This document shows, piece after piece, positions 1-12,596 of a stretch of DNA of 64,000 bases (positions within the stretch are counted from its first letter, which is position 1; the number at the start of each line of letters is the position of its first letter). The DNA comes from Isohypsibius dastychi. Taxonomy: Eukaryota > Tardigrada > Eutardigrada > Parachela > Isohypsibiidae. The DNA lies in the NCBI GenBank assembly GCA_034696485.1, contig JAQIWT010000006.1, positions 1 through 64,000 of the forward strand, read 5' to 3'. The translations under genes and the position numbers were made by a program. Under the pieces are notes generated by a model, which was not told the DNA's origin, did not search any database, and saw only the letters and a program-made list of their open reading frames with translations.

Positions 1-1587
1 GTCAGAAAATAATGTATTTTTTAATTGGTTTGGTCATACAACTTTCATTTGTCATTTTAAACAAAAACTAATTCTCTGGCAAACTAAGTTATTCATATTT
101 GCTTTGGTGGAACTTATGGATATCTCAAAAATTCGAAATTTTTCTGTCAGAAAGTTGCATTTTCGTCATAGACCTTCGGTATATGGGTCCTGCCTTAAAA
201 CTCGCCTGACGTTTGCGGTTCAGTCGAGCGAAAAAACCACCATTATTCTCAATTCCAACATTTTTTCTTCACCCAAAAGAATAATTTCAGCGTTAACCCA
301 CTGATGAGATCTAAGAATGTAATTAGGCGAGAAACGAGAAATTAATTCAGAAAACTCCCGATTCGTTTTTTAGCTAGGAAATCCCGGACCGCGTTGAAGT
401 GTGCCACTTGATTATGTTGCTACCCCCTAAACGATTTTCCATCACGTAAATTAAATCAAAGTTGAAAGGCCTATTTTGATTGCATAACATTTATGGATTT
501 GTCTCATTGATTTATTTTCAGGCTGAGTAGTCAACCACATTTACGACAGTGTACGCAAACCGAAATCGCGGGAGAGAAAACATGCCAGTCGGAAGTTGAG
601 GGAAACCCGGGTGGTGACACGCCAAAATGAAAGGCCAACATATAATTCCGGAAGCAACTTCCGGAAAAGGCTAGCGTGCTGGCAACCTCTCGAAATACCG
701 CGCTGAAGCCAAAGCGAAATCCCCTTCATTTCTCCTTAATTGACAAGCCATGCATACAAGAAGCCCCAGAGTGTCCGAGCCCATTCTTCCTGTCAGTAAT
801 TCAATTATTCCAGTGAAACTGTAAATGTAAAGACGTGCTGCGCATTGGCAAAATAATTAACTCGCCCCCCTGTCATTTTCTCCCACAAGGAGGAGAAGGA
901 GAGAAAAACACAAGTGAAACGAACGACGCTTTTCCTTCTAATGAGAATGTTTTTCAATTAAGATGCTCGACCTGCCTTGTTGTCGACCAGTTTCAAATGA
1001 TGGTGTCACTAAACCAGGCTTAGCCAGATAAACATATGGGAATGTGAGCCGCTGATCACTTTCGCGCCCAAATACCGCGAAGCTTTTCCGGTCAGAAATA
1101 TTGGTCATCAAATTTCCAGATCGGCAACATTTTTCCGAAAAACTGTCATCTCCGTGACAATATATCAAAAACATGAAATTCGAGTATCTCATCTGTTTTC
1201 CGGGATATACGTTCTGTGGGATTATTTGTTCTCCGGTCACAAAACTTTTTCTGCTCAATAATTTTTCCCCGAGATTCAGAAACTCAAGCAGATAAAATGA
1301 TTGTTTAGACTACATTTTTGTCGAATAATATTACGATACTTTTAAACTAAAATGCTCGGTTACCGCAACTTTCCTAATCTTCCAATTAAACTACATACTA
1401 TAAAAATTCTTTTTTCAATTTTTGTTTCAAGATATTAACATTACAGCTTATATTACACAAGAATTAGTAACAAGAAACTTGGTCACATTATTATGTTTCA
1501 AAACCACGAAACCAAACTCGCACTAACGCCCTCCGGCTTGTTTTCAAATCCGCGAAATTCAATCACAGATTGTTTTTCTCAACTCAC
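1..1587. other. No coding exon recognised; probable 3' intron of the NMUR-like receptor
   Basis: The receptor whose last visible exon ends at 1588 should continue to the left with TM6, TM7 and its tail. I looked on the minus strand for a TM6 CWxPF-type motif and an NPxxY-type TM7 and found neither. The receptor's 3' exons therefore probably lie beyond position 1, and this stretch is intron. The short ORFs here look like chance. Confidence 0.4.
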
Positions 1588-3692
1588 CTAACATCCGCAG
1601 AACTGATTGGCGACCTTGTGATTTTTGATTTGACTGCGAATGGCCATTAGAATTCGGCTGGGTCCAATCGGAAGTCAGCGATTCCCGCGTCAAACAGTGC
1701 GATCTCCGTAAATGAATGCCAATAACAATATGCAGGAAGATAATGACCAGCATGGGCAGGAAGAAGAAAACAAAGGTGCTGAATTGGATGAGGATCACCA
1801 TAGGACCATCCGTCCTCGGAGTGCAAACCGCTGATTCCTTAATGTACACCGGCTCTTTGGGTTCCAGGTCCAACCAGCCGGCGGGGTATTCCGCATGGTG
1901 GATGGTGAATTCCAGGCCCATTGGACCGGCAGCCGTAAAGGCCATTATCCAGGAAATGACAATAGTTAAAATGACACGCGAAGATTTTGTCCGGAAATGG
2001 ATATTCTTGAATGGATGGCAAATTGCCACGTACCTGTCACGAGATAGCAAGGAATTAGCGGATTTATGAAAACCAATCATTTGCTGTAAGCATTCACGGA
2101 AACTTGAAATTCAAATACAAATGCGATCAGAAAACGAAAACGATTTCCGATGACAATACGGGCACATTTTACCAGCAGTGAAAAATATGACGAATGAAGA
2201 AGTACTAGTATTGCAAATACGAACTTTACCTTCGATGTTTTAGAAAAATTTAAATGAAGGGTTCAAGAATTTTAAAACCGACCTGCGGAGTCGTAATGAA
2301 AATGTTCTGACAGAAATAATTTCTAACAGACTGCATGTGAACATCGAACAATATAGTATCCAGAAACACAACATAAAATGAGCAATTAAGCTATACAATA
2401 TTAGAAAGACTGGCCAAAATTTTAGAAAAGTCATGCCCATTAAAACCCATTAACATCTTTCATTATTCAGCACTGTCTGAACTACAGTGTACCACAAATC
2501 TTTTGATTTCACACAAATTTTGGCAGCTTCTCGAAAAATTACGAAGTTCATTTAAAAGATAAGCTTTTACCAGAAACAGTACATTCAAGCTTCAAAACAC
2601 AGACTGGATTCAGTAAAAAACATTGTTGTTTGTTTAATCGTAACCTGAAACAGCAATTACGGTTTTCTATTCAAGTTGAAAAGCAGCTAGTTTGTAACTA
2701 AAAACAATTTTGTCGGAACAGTTCAAGTTTGTCAACAAATTTCCATTGATTTTTTAGATCAAAAGGGCGCTGACCTGATTAGTATAACTGCCCCAGAGTC
2801 AATCAAAAACAAATTTACAAATCACTGTTCCTCATTCTTTCCTGTTCAATGTCAGAATTATTGAACTATTCTGACAAAGTTGGTCGAGTTGTTACCGTTC
2901 CACTGTGAAAGCTAATATGGTGAGGATGCTAGAAAGCGTTGCGGCTTCGGAGACCCATGCTCGAGCCTGGCAGAAGTATTCTCCAAATGGGTATGGATAT
3001 TCCTCAAACAACGTCTAGAATAACATTCGAGATCAGGAGTACATGTTTTCCAAGTCAATTGCACTCTGAATAAACACTTTCAACCATCGACTTACATAAA
3101 CTTCAAACGGAAGTCCCAGGATGAGTGAGATAAGGTCCGAGATAGCCAAATTGATCAGATAATAATTCGTTCCGCCGGTGTGCATTCGCGGATTCTTACT
3201 GATGACCCAAATCGTGACCTTCAAAAGTGCAAATAAACAAAATGACAGAACGATCCAATAACAATATTACAACAAAATATTATCGTACAATAATAGGCCC
3301 AAATTTGATTTAATGCAAATATTCACGTGAACGCAAATCCTGAAATTTGCCTAAACTTTAAAAATATAATTCTAATGGAAAACCAAAAGGAAATATATTT
3401 GAACTTAATAAGTATTATAATCATACTCATAATTAATCTAATCAGTATCATAAGTCTAAATGAGAATAAAAATTTGAATGCTCAGGTAGAAAAATACCGT
3501 ATTTCCAACAACGCCGGTGACGAATATTCCGATATAGAATAAACACATAGCGATCAAAACGCCCATCGATGAGCGCTGCGGTCCGAGTTGATATTCCAAA
3601 TATTTCATCAAATGAGCATGTCGATATTCATCGGTGGAAAAGTTGTAGTAATTCTGCTCGTACGAATCGTTAATATTAGCCGGATCGGCCAT
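1588..3692 (-). CDS. Neuromedin-U/pyrokinin-type neuropeptide GPCR, 3' partial
   Basis: Class A rhodopsin-family receptor at the plasma membrane. Exons on the minus strand are 3692-3498, 3218-3096, 3014-2896 and 2033-1588, joined by canonical signals with consistent phases. The chosen ATG (3692) gives an N-tail with Asn glycosylation sites. The stretch YLEYQLGPQRS just before TM1 is typical of NMU receptors. TM1 ends in GNTVTIWVI, TM2 holds NLAISDLISLILGLPFEVY, and TM3 ends in the ERYVAICHP version of the DRY motif. TM4, a long second extracellular loop with a Cys, and TM5 follow. The model stops after the first residues of intracellular loop 3 (phase 1), so TM6 and TM7 are not in the window. 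A more upstream in-frame ATG at 3767 would add 25 residues. Vertebrate NMUR, insect pyrokinin/capa and nematode nmur receptors are the closest families I recognise. Confidence 0.85.
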
Positions 3693-3769
3693 TCCGGAAA
3701 TGCAGATTCCGCCGACATCCACATCAACTAGTCCATTCTCAAGTCTCCCAAAACAAAACTTAGGCAAAG

Positions 3770-6700
3770 AAAAAAATCAGGGTGTGGAAAAAAGATCACG
3801 AGATCACTTCGGAGGATGGAAGCCGGCGCGGCGCGGCAAGAACACTGTAATTGTCGACATCGTCAATCGTCGCAAGTGTATTATAGAGATTGACCGAAAA
3901 TGCCGTGAATCAAGATGCCAGTCTCGAACCCAGTGCACCCAGAGACGACATGCCTCTGCGGAATATTTTAAAGATGATGGCGAACTGGAATGATGGTCGT
4001 GTGGGCAGGAAGAAGAAAGGTCGTCCCTGTTGATGACGGAACGAGACGATTCACTCACTCATTCAATCGGCTAAGCATCATTGCTGCACCAAATTGTTTT
4101 TTCTTGTCTGCGGAATTGACGGGAAAAGAGAAAACTGACACGTGAATATTTTCCAATGAAAACAACACGCAAAAACAATCTGACCACATTTTTCAAAATC
4201 GAATATACTGTTTAATTGGCAGAATTAGATCTGTTCAATACAAATACGTGCGTAAATCTGAGTTTTCAGCTTCAGCGAACATCACTATCAAGTGTACCTG
4301 GAAGTTTCGCAATATATTTACATAATGTGCGTCAGACATATTTTGAAATTAAATCCAGAAAAAACGGGTCAAGTAACAAACATCGAGTGCACCTGCAGCG
4401 ATTAATTCAGCGATAAAAGAGCTCTTGAACAGAGATTAAAAACTCGTGTTTATAACCGACTGAATTCCTATTTTCAACACGGATAAAACTGCTGCGCACC
4501 AAATGGGACTAAATAAACAGGAAATACGGTACATGCAAACGGTCGACCTTTCAGTTTGAACTGCAACCAATTAATTTGCATGTACATTCAAAGACCGCAT
4601 GAAAATAGCCGAAGGGTCAATGCGAAAATACAGAACACTGTGTCCGGAACGCTAGAACGAAAAAAACTGTTACACAACCTCGAGCCCATTTTCTCGTGTT
4701 TTCCAAAATCATCTGCAAGTTTCAATAAAGCCATCGAAGTGTACTAATCCAACAGTGAACATATAACCGATTTCTTTTTTCTTTGAAACGGTTATCCAAC
4801 AAATCAACCGGAAAACCATTATTGTGTAAGTTTCTGGTGCAGTTTTTCGTGAGTAGCATTTTCCATCTAGCCCAGAAATCTCAAGTACTGCAGACATTAA
4901 TTTCGAGATGTACATACTGTGAATTCAAAAACCGAATGTGTCAGCTGACTGGAAATTGTTTCCGAATTTCTATACTCTACAAAAAAGTCAAGAATGGCAG
5001 AAGCCATAAGCAAAAACGTGATCGTCCTGGAATATCGGAAAACGGAGACAAATTTGTATAATAATCGAATGATCCAGGCCCGAGTTTCTATTATTCGATT
5101 CTGGGAAAATCAGCATTCTTCTTGTAGATATTTCAAGAAACCTTCTATTCTGTTATAAATCCTGCTCGACAAAACCAGATTATCGCTGACAGGAAATTTG
5201 TAAGCCTACTGTGACAAAAACGCTAATGTAACCGATTATCACGAGATCTCAATTTGACTGTGTTAAATCTAATAACGTGGGAAGAATAGAGTGAAGAAGC
5301 CGCCACCGCAACAAGAATCTCACTAGCGTCTACATGCACTTCAAAACCACTTCCGGTTGCCACACAGAGCAAGAAAGGCATTTTCTAGAGCACAATTTCA
5401 ATGCCGGCGCTTTTCAGCGAAACTGAATGACCTTCAAATAAATGTGACGAGCTCGAATCAATACAAAAGAAACACATTCATTTATCGGCGCAGACTAATA
5501 TTTATGGGCGAACAGCGTCATCGTTGGTTGTAAACTGGCGTGTTTTGAAGACGAACAGAAATGGAATTATTCAATCAATATCGAAAATAGTGGTTCTAAC
5601 ACAGTGACACACTGCGAGTAAAATAAATAGCAAAACCATGCAAACAAACGTGGCTGGTTTCAAGAGAGATTCGGTTTCTTTTTCCACTCAAGCACAGTGG
5701 AAATAATTGTAATGACTTCCGTACTGTGGTTTTATGCCTGTCAAAATAGCATTCCGGGCGGCTAATGATTTCCAAGAAGTTGAACTCAAAACGGGGAGGG
5801 CACTAAAGGAAGAGACGTTCACTTTTTACAACGTTCCCGGGGGAATTTATCGAGGGAGACTAATGCCGTTCAGGATTGATAAAAGACACGACTAAACTAC
5901 ACAAATTCCGCCTTTTCGCTACTGTTAATGGGAAAATGGGAATCACGGGACATAACTGCGGCTTTATTCAACAGCATTATATTCGAAAACAATAAAAAAA
6001 GCCAGGAAAATCGGCCGAATCGCATTTTTGATTTAGTTCCACGGAAAAACGTGAACTTGTAAAATTTCGTAGCGAATTTGTACTGAGGGTGCAAAAACAC
6101 AAAAAAATCAAATTCCATCAAACGTGACTTTCGGTTATCAAAGGATAAAATAACAAAAAACCTGTCGTTATTACAAACGTATTTCTATGTCGGCATAATG
6201 CATTAGGAATAAAATCGATAAAATCATTACAATAGATTTGTCACATCTGGCCAAAACTATAAAGTTACACATTTGCCCTGATGACGACGAGACTGCAAAA
6301 AAACTCAACTAGAAACTAATCCACACCAAAAGTGATCTTCCGACTTGAATAACCGAACCAACCTAATAAAACCCAGATACTGATCTTATTCAAACTAACT
6401 AACAATTTGAAAAAATTTTCATGAATGCAATGAACAACCGTCAACAAACAAAAATCATTTATCAAGTACTGAAGAAATATTGGATGACTATCGGTGGCAA
6501 TAAACCAAATACTCGGGATCCATGCGACATCAGAAACCTCGGAAAACATCAACACCGGAAAAAAACAGCAGTAATTCAATGACGTCTGGAACAGGCTGAT
6601 TCAAAAATGGCTATGAAACTTGAACCTGCAGATAATTCAAACACAACCCCGGATAGAAATTCAATATCTGGGACACCGAAAGGCAGAGAACATCTGTCCT

Positions 6701-7243
6701 CCCGAAATTGGTATTGTCTAATTAGCAGATCTGAAACCTTACACAGTTCACTGATACTGGCCGGAAGGTGCAACCTTCACTACCTCCAGTAACACCAAGA
6801 AACATGCCGTTTCGTAGCCGGAAACCCAGCACGGAATTTTACATCCTGTTTCGCGCTATTTTTGCTAACAGATGGACGAACTAAACGGTTGATAAAATAT
6901 GCGATGAAATGACGGAAGCTTAATCGTATTAAGGATATCCTGTTATTTCAAATTTTAATCCATGCTTATTCTAAGGAAGAAGGAATATGGCGATTGATAG
7001 AGCTTTATTGTATCACATTAAGGATAATGAATCGACCAAAACAAAACCCAGAAGTGCCCCGGATCTTGATGAAATCTGAATGTCAGCTGATCAACGAAAC
7101 CAAAACTGCTCCCAATACTGTATTTATCAGATTCATTTTTCGATAGCAAAATATATCGTGCGAATTGAACCGATCAGAATCCAGATGAAAATAATAACAA
7201 AATGAGCGATTTTAAAAAATGGTGAAAGATGCATTGCAATGCT
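3770..7243. other. Intergenic, nothing supported
   Basis: This 3.5-kb stretch separates two minus-strand genes. It includes the 5' flank of the NMUR-like receptor, which is locally GC-rich near 3815-3840, and the region downstream of CCDC25. ORFs of 60-92 codons occur on both strands, but none has a recognisable domain or a coherent set of splice sites. Confidence 0.4.
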
Positions 7244-8881
7244 TCACATAAAGTCATCATCACCAGCATCCCGATTGGTTTTCATTTTATCGGCAGACAT
7301 TAATGTGGAGTAAGATCTGAAAAATACCATAAATCAGGGTGGCGCCACCTGCCGTATAGAAAATCACGAGGCGGAAAGTTTCACAGGAACCCAAGTTTTC
7401 CAACGACAATATACTTACATAAATATCTACCAAACGGCAATATATTTCATAAAATATTTCAACATCTACCGTATCTGCACTCAACTTCTAAAGCTAGATA
7501 GCTGCACGAACCAGCACACACTGTGAATCTATAAAATGATACCTCAGTTATTATTTTACAATAACGGAACAAAAAACAGCCGTTAATGAAATGCAAGTAT
7601 TGCACGATTTTCTAGCCTGTCAAACTTCGAGATTCTCATCCACTGTACCTAAACATGTACTAGTACAAACTAAACTCTCTTCTTTCTGCTAACTCTATAT
7701 TCATTTTCACCTGGTGAGGCCCTTGTATTCAAATTACGACATTTTGGTACTGATTTCGTTAAGTTCGAAATTTCAGTAGCGTACTTTCAAGAAGATCCTC
7801 ACATCAAACCTTTATCTAAACAACAACCTTGCCGTAATTCCATTTATCAGTATTTCTGTCTGTTCTGAACTTACTTCAAACTGGCCTCTTCCTGTTTCCT
7901 CTTTGCTTCCTCCGCATCCTTAATTTTCTGATCCCTGACCTCCTTCTTCTTCTGCTCCCGTTCTTTCCGATCCCGCTCTTCTTTCTGTTCTATGAAAATT
8001 TGTGTCAAAACATCTTTCTTTGTTTTGTCCAGCCGGTTGACGATTTCGTTGATCCGCTTTTCAACACGAGTCCTCTTCACTGCTCTTTGATCCTTGAATC
8101 CAACTTGTCCGGTATCCATATCGCCCGTCTTTTTCAGATTCGACGCCAATGTGTACACAATACCAACGTTGTTCTCCTTGTTTCCTAACCACAAATATTC
8201 TTAAGAAACTGAACTTTTCGTTTTTATTCATCTTAATATTGCTCGAAAATGAGAACAATCTGGAAATTTTCTTTCCTAGACTTCCGAAAATTTGGCGAAG
8301 AACCAAAAAAACTTCGTTTGTCAGAATCACCTTCGATGCTATTCGCTTTGACCAACTGGCAGCAATCAGTCACCACGGCTTCTGGAAGATCGTCCAAAGT
8401 CTGATTCTGTAAGTTAGATATTCAAATCGAAAATCAAGATGAAGTTCGGAGGGGTCGCGAAATAAGAACCAAACAAAACAGATTTCTCACCGGTTGCAAC
8501 CTGAGGTAAACGTGGGCTGAGGACAGTTTGTCAACGTGAAACCATACATCCTCCGGCCATGAATGCTTGATAAGGTCTTCATCTGCAAAACAAACTCGTG
8601 CTGGCGCCATTAACAGAAAAAGACTTCATGAAACTGCGTTGAGACAGTTCAGTTTTTCCAAAGAGCGAAAATTACGCTGAACTTCGAAGGAATCCGTCGG
8701 ACGGTTTGGACCACAGATTCCCAGGCCAGCCAATTCTAGTCTACGTACTTTCATGTTTGTCTACTCCCATGTACATCTGCACCGGCGGAGTCACAACTGT
8801 AAACAAGCACCAAGCAAAATAAAATTCATGAACATGCGTGGCTTCTTGGAACTTACCATTAGAAGTGAAGAAGAATACCAT
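7244..8881 (-). CDS. CCDC25: CCDC25 homologue (NFACT-R/DUF814 domain protein)
   Basis: Six exons: 8881-8857, 8796-8749, 8582-8491, 8406-8331, 8184-7875 and 7316-7244. They total 624 nt, or 207 residues, against 208 in human CCDC25. The N-terminal NFACT-R domain is clear: MVFFFTSN start, [41 protein letters not shown]. The middle has [24 protein letters not shown] and a long charged coiled coil, and the tail reads SYSTLM then DAGDDDFM before the stop. In vertebrates CCDC25 is a membrane-associated protein reported to sense extracellular-trap DNA. The NFACT-R fold is otherwise linked to ribosome quality control and RNA. The start is fixed by the conserved MVFFFTSN. The 558-bp intron before the last exon is the only long one. 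Confidence 0.96.
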
Positions 8882-9381
8882 GGTGGCGTATGATTGAAGC
8901 AATCGTATTCACTCACTCTTTCACCAAATATGTATCCAAGTCAGGTTGGCAAGAATAAGTGTTCGAAGATCTGCATGTGCCAAACTGCCACCAAGAAACT
9001 TGAAGAGCAGAACAGCCGCAAAACGAAAACACTTCTTGCCGCGGTGAATCCGTCGAGGTGGACATGCGAAGACGTGTTCGGCGGACCAACGTACACCAAG
9101 TCAACCCAATCAAATGCCCATGGAATAGGTGGCGCTTTATGACCTTTTGAATAGAACCTTCTCGACACCCGTAAAACCAATGCTGCATCCAGTTTTACAG
9201 TTTACTGGAAACTAACGATCCTAGAGAGGTCGAAGGTCGAAAACTATAATTTTCTACTCTTTTGCGGTGGTTCAAGCGATTACTACGAATATCCGTTTGG
9301 TTCCAGTTAATTACAGTAACAAAAAACCAGAACTCTTGCAATTTAAGTTAAAACACGTCAAAAAGAAAAAACAACACTCGC
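8882..9381. other. Intergenic gap between two minus-strand genes
   Basis: About 500 bp between the stop of the 649-residue gene and the ATG of CCDC25, presumably 3' UTR plus promoter. Overlapping ORFs of up to 91 codons exist on both strands with no recognisable content. Confidence 0.4.
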
Positions 9382-12300
9382 TTAAACCAAATTAAAACCA
9401 GATAAATCATTCCGTCTAGCACTGATTCTACCCGGCGACCCAACAAGCGGTCCAGAAATAAGAGATATCCGACGAGGCGGTTTTGGCAGGCTGGGACAGC
9501 TTACTTGAGAGGAGATTGGGTTTGGACTAAATACGTTTCCGAAAACAACAGGACTCCGAGCTTGAGCGTCCAAATTATCAACCATGGCGTTGTCGCAATT
9601 TCCGGGAGTGCCAGGTGAGTCTTGCATGAAGATGTTGGGGAAAGTGTTAGAAGTATCCATAATGCCATCCAATAAACGGGACAAATCATCTTTTGAAACA
9701 GGAGGGAAGTGATGGTTATCGTCAGATTTTGAGGAAGATGGAAGACTTGAACGAAGTTGCTCTATTCGATGAGCCTCTTCACGCTTGCTTTCAGCGAGAA
9801 GCATTTCCGCCATTCGTTCTTCCACGTTGTGGATTGTCTCCTCAGGAAGCAAATCCAAAACTCTGAAAATGAATGTTTTTGCCAAAATACAAAATCATTG
9901 GTTCAAGCGATAATTTTCGTGTATTTTAAGGTAAACAGATATTTTTTAGCATCTCAAACAAAAGGACCACATTTCTAAAACGAAATCCCCAAAAATCAAA
10001 AACAAGTATAACTTCCGACACTTCATGTTCGTCGCAAAATTATGCGAATTCATAAGCCAGGAAAACTTCTTCTATAATTCGGTAATTTCGGTTGAAGGAG
10101 AAAAGTGGTTGGAATCCTTGTGGCAGCCAGTGCCAGGAAAGTCTCTACTGGATATATCTATAGTGCAACTCAGTGGAAATAGCCCACACAAACCAAACTT
10201 TACTGCCTACCAAGTTTATAAAACGAAATAACATAATAATAGTGAGACTTGGGTCATCAACGCAGAACAACACTGTTCTTCAATAATTTTTCTTACTCTC
10301 TGTCAAGCAAGCCCTCCTCGCCAGAGATCTGGAGCATTCTCGCCGCCTCGGTGTTGAGATCCGGACTTCGTTTGCGATACGGGTGGTCATTAATAATCAA
10401 TGCTGTTTTGAAAGTCGATATCAACTCCGCTTTAATTCCCGAATTCTGCGCAGTCATTAACTGCTGGCGCAGTTTCTTTAACAACTTTGTTTTCCCGTAA
10501 AGCGCCGGTGCAACCTGGAGTATCAACGGACTCTTATCGTAAACCAGTAATCCTAATGCAAGATGAGCAAATCCGGAGTGAATCGCCGAAGCATTCTCGA
10601 ACAAGGGAAGAATCTAAAAATTAAAATCCCTCTAAATAAAATCACAGGAGGAAAAAATTTCTGACTCGCCTGAGGAACTAAAATATGTCCGCAAACCAAT
10701 GCGACAAGCCTCAGCACATAATCGACCAGGACCAACGCCTGCTCATCAGAGAACTTTTCAACCGTGAACTCTAACAACTGCTTAACAATCATCTTTTCAT
10801 CCGGGGAGAAATTTTCGTACTGCAAAAAAAGGTAGGATTTCGGATGTCAATCCGGGAAAATATTTCGACAAAATACCTCCAAGACGTTCACGATCTTCTT
10901 TCCCAGATTTTTGAATTTTGCCTGAACCCGTTCCTGGTATCGATTAACAGAATCACTTCCGCCAACCGGGGTAATTTCATCATTCATAGCTGCAGGGTTT
11001 TCCTCTGGCACACTGAAAACATAGATAGAATAAACATGCGTTTCAAGCCTGAGGTCCAATTCCAAAACATCTGTATTTCCAAGACTTTTCAGAGATCTTC
11101 GAATTCGAAAGTATCAAAATTTCCAAGAGGCTCAGAATTCCAGTTCGATTCATTTCCCGTTTTAAACCACTCAGAATTTTACCGGCCAGACGGAGTCTTT
11201 GGTTTTGCTTTTGGAGAAGCGGTTCGAAGAGGAAGAGGTGTCTTGAATCCATGTGGTCCGGGAGTTCCGTTTTTATTTGGAGTCTTAGCGAGCGCCTGAG
11301 CTTGACGAGTTCTACTCGAAATAGCTCCAGAAGGATTGCAGCCTTCCGGACCAACGCTGGCTCGATTTCGAGTTCGCATGTTCCCATTTGATGTTGAAGA
11401 CATTGGTTCCGAAGTCAGCAAATCTGTGGAGCTTATTGCAGCGTGATGCTGCTGAGGATCGGAAACGCGATGGCGCGCTGCAGACCTGCGGAGGAATAGA
11501 TTGATCTAAATGCAAAAAGATAACTAAAAACCAAATTGAGATGAATTTGGCAAAATTTCAACTCGACAAAATCGGAATCAACAATACGCCCCACTGAATG
11601 CCACAATTAAATTTTTTGTTCATATCACCACTGAAAAACAGCTCCAGAAGGATTGCATTAAGCTTTCCATGGATTTTCTAACTAATTGATAACAGCTCGT
11701 TTTAAAATCTACAGTACTGTAGTATGAATAAACTCTGAAATTTCAGAACTGTATTCTACATTTCTACAGTATACTGCACATTTATATCTACAAGTTCGTA
11801 TAAATTTCATATTTGAACTGAGAAGTTGTCTAAATGAATAGAGCATACCGTGTAACGATCGGTGGTTCCGCTTCAAGTTGCCGCATTTCCAACGTCAGCC
11901 CAGGAATCGGGTTGGTTTCGAGATCCTCAATCAGTTTCTCCCTCTCTCGAACTAAAACAAAACGAAGCCTGGAAGTCATTAACCTGCACATTTCCGATAG
12001 TCAGTGATAATCAGAAGATACGGTCTGGCATCCTACTTACTCGACACAGGCGGAACATAACAATCAGTCAGTGTGTTTGCATTCCGTGGAATAGAATAAC
12101 TTGGATCTTCAGCGCGATCATCGACAACTTTGTTGCTGATTACAGTTTGAACAAACTGGACATAATCATCGTCATCTTCGACTGACATGCTCACAGGCTG
12201 CTCAGGAATGTGGACCACTGGTGCCATTTCCAATTCAGCATCATCTTTGTCGACATGATATCTCTGTCCATAACGAGTTACGACAACACGTTCCGGAGAA

Positions 12301-12596
12301 AATGGTGGAGGAATGATACTTCGGGATTGAGTTTGTTGGATTTGGATGGTCGCTGAAGAAATGACGGTAGGTGCCTGCATTCCTAATCCTCTTGCAAGTC
12401 CAGAAAGAGGGTTATCTCTTCAACAGCAGAAGAATAGCGTTAAGTTAACGACAAACATGAAAACGAATAATTTCTACAAAGTCTTACAAAAAACAGGAAA
12501 TAACATCACTTACATGATTGATCGCACTAGATTTGGACTGTTCAGGATAGAAAACAGTTGATCCATTTCCAAGGGTTCTCCGTTTTCGGAGTTCAT
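9382..12596 (-). CDS. Uncharacterised 649-residue protein with a central helical domain
   Basis: Eight exons: 12596-12514, 12417-12041, 11951-11849, 11485-11183, 11012-10877, 10819-10670, 10613-10297 and 9862-9382. They total 1,950 nt with no internal stop. I do not recognise the family. Residues 1-190 are polar, with an acidic run VEDDDD. Residues 190-289 are basic and Ser/Pro-rich with several TP and SP sites (KTPNKNGTPGP, ASPKAKPKTPSG). Residues 289-490 look like a compact all-helical, HEAT/ARM-like domain (KFKNLGKKIVNVLE, EQALVLVDYVLRLVALVCGH, GFAHLALGLLVYD). After this come a helix ending LLAESKREEAHR and a disordered tail with SPGTPG and GSPGR. The SP/TP clusters would suit cyclin-dependent kinase control, but that is inference. 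The intron after residue 384 uses a GC donor (CAG|GCGAGT), the only in-frame solution. Cytosolic or nuclear: no signal peptide or membrane segment seen. Confidence 0.85.

Noticed and set aside
938-1258. 106-codon minus-strand ORF near the NMUR-like receptor 3' end
   Set aside because: Checked for TM6/TM7 motifs; none present and no suitable splice phase.
8913-9188. 91-codon minus-strand ORF between CCDC25 and the 649-residue gene
   Set aside because: Overlaps other ORFs on both strands, with no domain and no splice partner.
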